A stretch of DNA of 64,000 bases from Thalassia testudinum. Taxonomy: Eukaryota; Streptophyta; Magnoliopsida; Alismatales; Hydrocharitaceae. Below the pieces are notes generated by a model that saw nothing but the letters and a program-made list of their open reading frames with translations, was not told where the DNA came from and did not search any database. Where the stretch lies: contig JAZHRO010000050.1 in NCBI GenBank assembly GCA_037157565.1, positions 45,704,001 to 45,768,000 of the forward strand. The letters are read 5' to 3'. Below are positions 56,037 through 64,000 of the stretch, in pieces; within the stretch, counting starts at the first letter, position 1; each line of letters starts with the position of its first letter. Both the position numbers and the translations under genes were made by a program.

Positions 56037-57573
56037 TAACTTTTGCTAATCTCTAGCAAAATCCTATGGAAAGAACTAGATCTCTAGACCATGCTTTGAT
56101 GTTTAGATGCCTGATTGGTGCCACTCTATAGAAATTAGATTAGAATACCAGTAATAGGCCTAGAGGTACTCATGTACCAGCCAAGATCTAGACCTGACCA
56201 GCTTTAGCCTGGGTCAGCTACGAAGGTTTAAGGCCCGCAAAAACTGTCTAGAGGTTTGTTGACCCAGCGGTTAAAGCACCCATGCGTAGAATGTATTAAG
56301 TCCAGGTTCAGTTTGCCAATGTATTTTGATAAGAGAGAGGTAGAGAAGGATGTTTAATTTTGAGAGTTTTCTCTCTTTTCTTTCTATATTTCCCTAAATT
56401 TAGCCTCGGATTGTTCCTAAAACATGGTCTATATCGGATTCTTTATCCCCACCATCAATCCTAGAAGGGTCCTTAGCTTTCGATACTTCAGGATAGCACC
56501 GCCCATGGCAACCCCTAGAACTCTAGCTTTTGACACTTCAGAATAGTGCCGCCCATGACATTCTAAAGCTAAATTCAAGCCCTGGCAATCGACATTTTGG
56601 GATAATCCTGCCTATGGCACCTAAACTAGCATAAGGTGCTTACACTACCCTGGTAGGATATTCAGATATCCTAGGTGACAAGCATCGAGGAGATGATATG
56701 TTACTACGCATCTTTGATGGGTGTATTTTTTTTCATTCCACCTCTCTGCACTAGGAATTCGTCCAATCAAATTGTGTGTTTGAGCTACTCCTAAGCTAGA
56801 TGTTTGAGATGACTTTTTAGAATAGAACACTTTTGGCATTATTTTTTCATTATCCGCACTGAACCAGACTAGTGTATGATTTTGGGTTCTTAGGTTACTA
56901 GGTCCTGCAAACCAAAGGTCAGGCAATGGAGTCGAATACTCCCTAAGCCTTAGACTTAATACATCAGCCTCGTACTTTCCTCAACCTCCTGAGGACTAAT
57001 CTAGATCTTAACAAATACATGAGTGTTTAAACCCTAAAATAAGCCCAAGAGGCCTAAGATCAATGCTCGTTACAAATCTCCTTGTCTCTAGCACTTCAGG
57101 ACTTAATCCTTATTTTGATTTGGTCTAAAACTTAGGTAGATCCCATAATCAATTGCTAGGACTATCGATTTTTTCTTGATTTTGCTCCTTTTTGACATTT
57201 GTTATTTGCTCCACTTTTCCTCAAGAAAGATTTTCAATCATTTCACAAAATTCTCCACCCCTTTCTCTATTTTTTTTATATATGTTTCTTTTTGTGAGAA
57301 CCCCTTAGAGAATTGAATTTCCATTTTTTTGCACTTTAACACCCCCCCATGCTTAAGTTTTGCAATGTCCTCATTGTAAACTAGGAGGGTATGAATTTAG
57401 CTTGGTTCAAGGTTTAGAACAGGGTCAAAGGGTGGGTGAATGGGTTAGGATGACTGTTACAGATGATTTCTAGCTCTGATACAGGTATCAAAGGTCGAGT
57501 TGGTTATTCTATACAGTGCAATAGGAGTATAGCTCAAAAGGATGATCAGAAGGGTGTTGATTTTTCTGGAATG
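56037..57573 (-). other. 3' noncoding region of element D
   Basis: Collinear with the 3' regions of A and B. It holds the diverged triple repeat (56473-56625), the second purine tract (57342-57348) and the dyad CAATGAGGACATTG at 57363-57376. The unoccupied form of the copia solo-LTR target is at 57440-57470. No gene. Confidence 0.7.
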
Positions 57574-57589
57574 ATGGGCTGCCACCCAT
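57574..57589 (-). other. Post-ORF hairpin (element D)
   Basis: ATGGG-TGGCAG-CCCAT on the element strand. The stem is perfect although both arms differ from A, and the loop has two changes. Confidence 0.72.
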
Positions 57590-57662
57590 TAACTACTAAA
57601 TTCAATGCCTTTAGCTGAGCAGAAGTTGGTCAAGGAGAAGGGGTGGTCAGATTGAATGAATT

Positions 57663-59626
57663 TTACAGAATAAGAACCTTGATGAGTAGTCTGGTTGGTC
57701 CAACCAGGTGCTTTTTCAAATCAACAGGCTGATGATGCAAACCAAACCCAATCAGTCTGGTGGGTTGATGGATGTGAGTCAATAGGTGTAGAGCCCACTA
57801 GATACTTTATGGCTCAAAAAGATGTGGAAATATGAATTTAGGGTTTGGCTGAATCAGCTCAGCTTGATTAGAGTAGGGGTCCTCAAAGGATAATGGTTTT
57901 GTGGAAAATGTAGGAATCCTACTGGTGAGATCAGAGAAGGATAAAATGTGGTTGTTAGTTGGATCAATGTCTGATTCCTGACCAAAGGATGGAGGTGAAT
58001 CATATACAACTGGATTAGATATAGGTCAATTAGAATAGAAATAATGTTCGGTGGCTAGTTGGGGTTGGGATTGGGTTTTGAAAGGCTCTATAGTAGATGT
58101 GGCTACTTCAAAATCTGGGTGCATTATGGGCTCCTCTAGAAATGATTTGAAGATTGGTTCATCTAGAGAGCTTTTCTCACAATGTTCATCTAGATCAAAT
58201 GTAAATGCATGGAGAGTGCTTATAGGCTCATGGAAATCTGAGTCAGTAAAAGATTCAAACTCTGGATTGTGGACACTCTCGACAGTTACTGTTTTTGATT
58301 CTTGTAGATCATAACAGAATGATTCCAACTCAATGGAATAGGAATTTGAATTAATGATCTTGGGATTAGGGACCTCAGAGTCAAAATCAAAGAATGGGTC
58401 ATGGATACTGAGGTCGTAAACTGGTTTGCAATTGTTAGGAAACAAAGGTTCTCCAAAATCAAAGTATGATTTGAAATCGTCGAAGAATTTGTGACAATCA
58501 GTTTTTGAACTTGATTTAAGATTGAGATTTCCACCACTGAATAAATCATGATGCTTGGGGTCAACAACCTGACTTTGGTCTAACCTAGTCTTAAATTCTG
58601 AGCTTAAAGAGGTGTCCTTATTAGGAATGGTTTTGGATTCTGGGCACTTAGGGTAGATCCAATCAATCCCAACTCTTCCAACTCCTCTATTTCTGTGTCG
58701 TAAATCGCTGTAACTTTTGAAAAATCAATTTGTTCTTCTAAGGAGTCTAGAGAGGTGTACTCATCAAATACGGCCTCGAAATCAAAATTCAGATAAAAAA
58801 TCTAGTTCTCATCACATTGGGCCTCATAATCATCCCAAATAGGCTCAAATCTAGATTCTAGATCAAGGGTAGGAATTGGGTCACTAGAATTTAGACATGG
58901 TTCTATTGGGATGTCAGAAGCACTCTCGAGGATTACCTTAACAGGATAAGGTATGTGAATTACATCCTTGAAAGGTTCTGACTTAAGCTCATCACAGGTG
59001 TTTAGTAAATCAAGGCATGATGGACTAGCTTCATGGCTTTCTATGGTTGTTTCATAATCAGGAACTCCTACAATTGGATCCACCCGACCCACATTTTGAT
59101 CAGATATGTCATTCGACACAAAGTTCGAATTTGGTTCCATTTGGGTTGGGGTTCCGCAACAACCTCTACTTCTGAGCCTGGGCTCTAGGAAATCATATTG
59201 ATCTTCAACATTTCCCTAAGATTCATCATCAGTTTCTAAGTGGTAGTATGGGTATGCCTGATCAATGACTTGTTGCAACATATTTAACATATTTCCATGT
59301 TTCCCAATGTCCTCTTGGTGTATCTCCCATAGTGGTGGATTTGTAATACATTGTAAGCCCTCTGTGCTATGCATTTCCCAAAATTCACTGAATTCTGTTA
59401 TGAGGGCATCCCAGGTTGAACCATCTATCATTTGGGTCAACATCAAATGGGCATGATTCACAATGAGGGTTGTTGTCTCTGACACATTAACTTGAATGCT
59501 TCCAAAGGGATTTGAGGTTTTGTAATACTCATCACGATGTCTAAGAGCAACCTTGATCTTTTTTTCTTTCATGTTCATACAAGATTCTGGTGTCTTGAAC
59601 ACTCTTCCTATGCTGTCTGGCTGCAT
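57663..59626 (-). pseudogene. Unrecognised protein, diverged homologue of the element B frame (decayed)
   Basis: Homologous along its length to 27743-25879. It starts at the ATG at 59626. The longest open parts are 59626-59216, 59140-58802 and 58445-58026, separated by stops and shifts. Shared landmarks are the MQP start, a CITNPPLWEIHQED segment (CLTNPVLWEQHQDA in B), a segment ending in WDDYEA, an IYDTEIEELEE segment (IYDTETEELDE in B), and the C-terminal block at 57767-57675. The reading frame is continuous across the point where B has its frameshift, which shows that the two parts of B belong to one protein. A TAA at 57663 ends it shortly before the position of the B stop. Function unknown. 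Confidence 0.7.
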
Positions 59627-60270
59627 TTCCAAATCAAGTGGTGGATCAGGATGTAGAATCAAATTTAGGTCCAGATTGAATTGATCAGATCAGATCAGAA
59701 TTCTGACAGAATATCAACACTAGCGGAGGCCTCTAGGTAAAACCTAGGGACCTTTCTTGTGTATGTGCACTAGAGAATAGATGAGCGACTGGATGTGTAT
59801 TGGACCCAATCAAGGCACCCAAAAAAATTTTTGGTTGACTAAGGCTATTTCAAGGCAGATGATACCTCTGAATCAGAAGTCCACACACCCAAGAATTACT
59901 TGGGCAACCAGAAAGGGAGAGTCCTGTAAAGACCCCTATAGGGTAGAGCATCCCCACGGGTTACAGTGTTTCCCCCACCCGACCTTTCTTGTCACTGTAG
60001 ATCCAAGTAGACTGGAATTGTGAATTGAGACGTAAAGTCTACCAATTTTAGCCCTAATTTGTGTCTTGAATTTCACTTGATTTAGAAGTTGATTCAAATT
60101 GTGACCTAATTTGTAGGTTGGTTGGCTCACAAAGTGGACTAACTTTACCTGACCTGCCCTAAACTTCAGGATGAAATTTGGGTCAAGACCCAAATCACCC
60201 TATATTGACTCTCAGGTTATTAGGTCCAAATTTTAGGGTTTACTTAAATAGATCAGTTCAATCAAGAGCT
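59627..60270 (-). other. Leader of element D
   Basis: 59805-60055 keeps the leader block of A and B, including TCCCCACGGGTTACAG and the CCCCCACCCGACCT segment. A GTAATT donor-like site is kept at 59899 but in a weaker context (CAA|GT), and an acceptor-like TATTCTGTCAG ends at 59703. Interrupted at 60270 by element F. Confidence 0.6.
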
Positions 60271-63200
60271 TGGTGACCATTTAATTCCTCAACATAGTTA
60301 ATTAAGTTATTTAGACTTAATTAATTGCATGAGAAAGTAACTTAGGTTAACTTCAATTAATATTATTTGTGTAGTATAGGGTCAAGTTAACCTACATTTT
60401 AGAGTTATAATTCTTTTTAACTGGTTGAGTCCAGGTCGTTCACTGGGAGGCATAACTTATCTTAATTCACCATTAACTCCTAAACATAAATTGCTAATTT
60501 CTTAATCAATCAGAATTATAATTAAAATATTTTTAAGTACATGAATCTTTCATAAAAGATATTTACTTAAAAGCATGCAACATTCCATTAAGTAAAAACA
60601 CATTTACACATGTAATCTCTCATTAAGAATCAAGTAAACATGTTTATTCACTAATTATAATATTTTTTTACAAAATTTTAAGGCAAGAAAATTTATACAA
60701 ATGGATACAAATGCCTCATTATATCAAAAATATTAAAGGAGACATTATTACAATGAAAATATAAATGTAAAGATAGAAATTACAAAAGTCTCCTTTCTTC
60801 TTCTCTTCAGCCCTTTCCACTTCTTTTAATCTCTGCTGTAATTCTCTCTCTCTTATTCTTCCTTTTCTCTTCTTCTTCATTTAAACCCTCATTGTTCTCT
60901 TTTCTTTAACTCTCTCATTTTATTCCCTTGATTCTTTCTTCTTTACTATGCTTCTTATATTTCCTACACTGTGCACCACTGGAATCCACACTTAGCTGAT
61001 TTCTCTTGATCCCATTTTTTTATCCTCACCCCAAAAATTTGGTTAATGGGTGGCCTGGCCTTTCGAGGATACACAGCACCCACAAGGGGCGAGACCAGAC
61101 CCTACTCAGTCAAGCCTAGTTTAATTATTAGGTGGATTTCTCATATTTTTGTCTTAATGCATAGTCTCAGCCTCCCAAGCCCACATTCACATGCACACCC
61201 ACTCCCGGGCCCACGCACACAGGCATATGCCTATGCACGCACATGCACAGCTGCACAAGCACGTGCACATGCACGCACCCATACACAAGCAAGTTTCTCT
61301 TTGCTCCCAACACTGACCACCGAAAGGTTGTTGGCACTTTTTCATATTATACCAGTGCAGTGCTTCATAAATAATTGATGTGGGACTATCATTGTCCATA
61401 CTAGGCCAAACTTCGGCCAATGATTATGCATCTATTGGTGAAGAGAGGGAGCTCTGTACAGCTTTAGGAAGAGGAAGAAGCTCAAGAGCTTCTAATAGGA
61501 GCTTCAGAGCTCCATTTGAGCTCTGAACACCTCAACAAAGAGCTAAGGATCCCTGGAAAAGATTTAAGCAATCTTTGCAAGGAGTAATGATTCAATCTAG
61601 GTGAATTAAGCATCCAAATCTCGCCAAAAACATACTGAAAGTAATTTGGGTTCAAAAATGACCCAAACTAGATAGTGACATGATTTGCCCTAATTCCTTA
61701 ATGAAACACCTTCCAATCAACTCTATCAACCACTAAATCACCCTGACATCAGATTCAACTCATTAACCATCGACTTCACTCAAGAATTCTCAAAATTAGA
61801 CTTGAGTTTGACCATAAAGCTTCAGAAATTGACTTTTTGAATTAAAGCTTTTCTAAACAAATTAAAGACCTAGAGGGAGTCTAATTCACCTCATAAATCA
61901 TTTCAGACCTTAAAACTAATTTTTGAAGCTCTTAAAGGTCTTATCAGGCACTATCGTCGGAACTCAAAAGTGGAGGTGTTCGGTGGAATAATCTACGAGA
62001 TTTTAGAGCCATCAAAAATCAAATATGACCCCTATAGGTTCTGTTTGAGGTTACTGTCCTATTTCTAGAGCCTAAAACCTAACGAGTCAACCTCTCCACG
62101 GAGTTGGAGAGGACAGAGGTCATCTACAAGCTCCAGACATTAGAACATAAAATCAATAGTAGATACACATTCCTCAAGTCACAAACAATCAGTTTGGAGC
62201 TCAGCATAGAATTCTATGGGCTGAAGCTTAGTTTCGACTTGCCGGAGCTCGTCGAAGCTCCGGTGAGTCCAGTTCTGAGATACAGAGTTGGAAACCTCAG
62301 TAAATGAGGCCATTATTGACTTGTGGAGATTTCTAGGATCTAGATAGATCCTAAGATATCCCCAATTGGCTAAGAGAATAATTAGAACACAAGATTGTTC
62401 AAGGAATTCAAGGATTGAGGATTCTAAGTTCGACAGAACTTAGAATGCTTCCCCTCACTCAATTGAGTGAGGAGAAGAGTTTTGTATGGTGAGGCGATAT
62501 TAATGGACTAATTAATTAGGTGATTATCTCATCTTTGAGCGGCCATTGACAGCGAGCTTAGAGGGGAGGTGGAATTTAGGCGTTTCTAATAGGAGGCTCT
62601 GTAGGAGCAATTAAGTAGTTGGCAAGGTTCCTTAGGTGTTAGGGAAGTGATGAAGAACCTTAATTGAAGGTGGAATAGATTCCGGACACTTCACCATGGA
62701 CAATGAGGTATTCAGGTGAGTGTGACTGAAATTAGGCAAATAGGTGAGTAATTAGGATGGATTAGAGGTTAATTAGGGTCCTAAGGCAATGGTGTGATGA
62801 TGATAGACCCTAATTGAGTGTGAAACAACCTCAGAGACCTCCACTATGGACAGTGGAGGTCACCGGTGACAGTGAAGTGGTTTAGGTAGTTTAGGTGATA
62901 ATTATGAGTGGAAAAAAGTGGAAATGGATCGTGGAAAGGTAAAGAGAGTGAATCATTACCTCAAAGTGCGAATGAAGGCCCAGCAAGGTTGGACTTGGCC
63001 TCACTAGAGCTAAGTGAGATGAAGCTAAAAGTGCATTAAAACTAAACTAATCCTACTCCTAACTACTGCTAACCTACTCCTAAAAGTTAAAGCTACTTAC
63101 CTAGACGATAGGGGTGAGAAATCTCTGTCGATGGCTCGTGACGGAGGATGAAATCAGAGGATGTTAGGAAGAACTCTAGAGAGAAGTTAAAGGCAGCGAG

Positions 63201-64000
63201 GAAGAAGAATTGGTACTCCAAAGTTCTGTCACAACCGTCCGGAGAGGAAGAGGAGGTGAGAGAGGCGAGTCCCTCGAGCGGAGGAGCTCCAATAGGGGGA
63301 TGAGAGGTCACCGGAGGTAGACGAAAGAATAGCCTATCATCGGCTGCAGTTAGGGAAGAAGGATAGGGAACCGACCCTTGAAATCGAAGGGTTCAAGGGG
63401 TATTTATAGGGTTTGACGGCTGTGAAGGAGCTCAAATCTGGACGGAACTGTGACTAGGTTTAAGGTAACCACCGGTGTCTTCTTCGATATCGGTAAAGTT
63501 AACCTTGAGTCCTAAATAGGATTTCAGGTGCATCCAGATTGTGGGATGGAAAGATGACAGTCAGTGCAAGCTCCAAGAGCTTGGCGAGGGTGGAATGGCG
63601 TCAGATGGAAGGTGATCAAGTGGTAAACGCATCACTGTTCGTTAGCCGTTGAAGCGGCTGAAGAAGAAATGAAGAAGAAGAAGAAAATGTTCATAGGGAC
63701 CTAGGTGTAAGAAAAGTTAAGGACCTATGTGCATGAAAAGGACTCAAAGGCGATGAAACCTAAGGATCAAAATGTAAACTAAGGTTTTCAAGGCTTCTTT
63801 TAATTTTACTCTTTTTAAACTTTTTATATATGATTATAAATTAGATAAATATTATATATATACCTTGAATTTATGTTTTTGACCTTTTTAGCTTAATTTA
63901 TTTAATCGAGTTAAGTTACTTAATTTATTACATACTTAAGTATAAATTATGCTTAAGTTAAATTAGATATTAATTAGGTAACAATTAATGATATTTCAAG
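60271..64000 (-). mobile_element. Element F, 3' LTR only within the window
   Basis: Starts with TGGTGACC on the plus strand, like the TGGT ends of A, B and C. It resembles the LTR of C: a U5 hairpin CCAG/CTGG at 60431-60446, a tRNA-Asp-like GTAGTATAG at 60371-60379, and a TTCGAGGATACACAGCACCC segment near 61062 (near 44281 in C). A CA/TG-rich stretch lies at 61180-61290. The TATA box is at 63401-63408. U3 runs past the window end. GAGCT (60266-60270) is the candidate target duplication. No gene. Confidence 0.75.
63401..63408 (-). promoter_or_regulatory. TATA box of the element F LTR
   Basis: CCCTATAAATACCCC on the element strand, almost the same context as in element B. It shows the minus orientation of F. 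Confidence 0.72.

Larger units (their letters stand above)
53432..60270 (-). mobile_element. Element D: older pol-less relative of element B
   Basis: Orientation is minus. The 3' LTR is 53432-56024, the internal region 56025-60270. Element F is inserted at 60271, so the primer site and 5' LTR lie outside the window. The order of 3' noncoding region, hairpin, novel frame and leader is the same as in element B, with much more divergence. No gag or pol. Confidence 0.8.

Overview
The window is a stack of nested LTR retrotransposons from a flowering-plant nuclear genome. I see no host gene, tRNA, rRNA or CRISPR. The evidence for a plant is Ty3/gypsy polyproteins of Athila type with tRNA-Asp primer-binding sites, a copia element with an initiator-Met primer site and Sirevirus-style polypurine tracts, very long LTRs (1.7 to 4.6 kb) and solo-LTR formation. 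I cannot resolve the species.

Nesting, oldest outward. Element E (+ strand, Athila type, 48023-53431, 5' part outside the window) was hit by element C on its left and by element D inside its 3' LTR. Element C (- strand, Athila type with decayed gag-pol) has its 3' LTR on the left (5281-6991 plus 32799-34617, and beyond position 1), its internal region at 34618-43433 and its 5' LTR at 43434-48022. C's 3' LTR was hit by a gag-only Sirevirus-like copia element (1-5280, -) and by element A (6992-32798, -; target duplication AAGCC). Element A is Athila type with decayed gag-pol. It carries a copia solo LTR (11183-12911, +; target duplication GGGAT), and its 5' LTR was hit by element B (21455-31730, -; target duplication TATTG). 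Element D (53432-60270, -) was hit by element F, of which only the 3' LTR (60271-64000) is in the window.

A, C and E carry recognisable but broken gag, protease, reverse transcriptase/RNase H and integrase. B and D have no pol. In the same position they carry one long open frame, about 620 codons in B, encoding a protein I do not recognise. It is shared between B and D and shows mostly silent change in its best conserved block. B also keeps the A-type leader and 3' noncoding region, so B and D look like a non-autonomous lineage that depends on Athila partners for enzymes while keeping a protein of its own.

Several noncoding signals recur across these families and seem to be kept as structure: a U5 segment complementary to the 5' end of the tRNA-Asp primer, a U5 hairpin, a hairpin with an AGGCAA loop just after the coding region, a dyad CAATGAGGACATTG next to a second polypurine tract, an inverted repeat at the start of each LTR, and a leader that looks spliced. 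Element limits rest on TG/CA ends, primer sites, polypurine tracts and target duplications read by eye. LTR divergence was not calculated.
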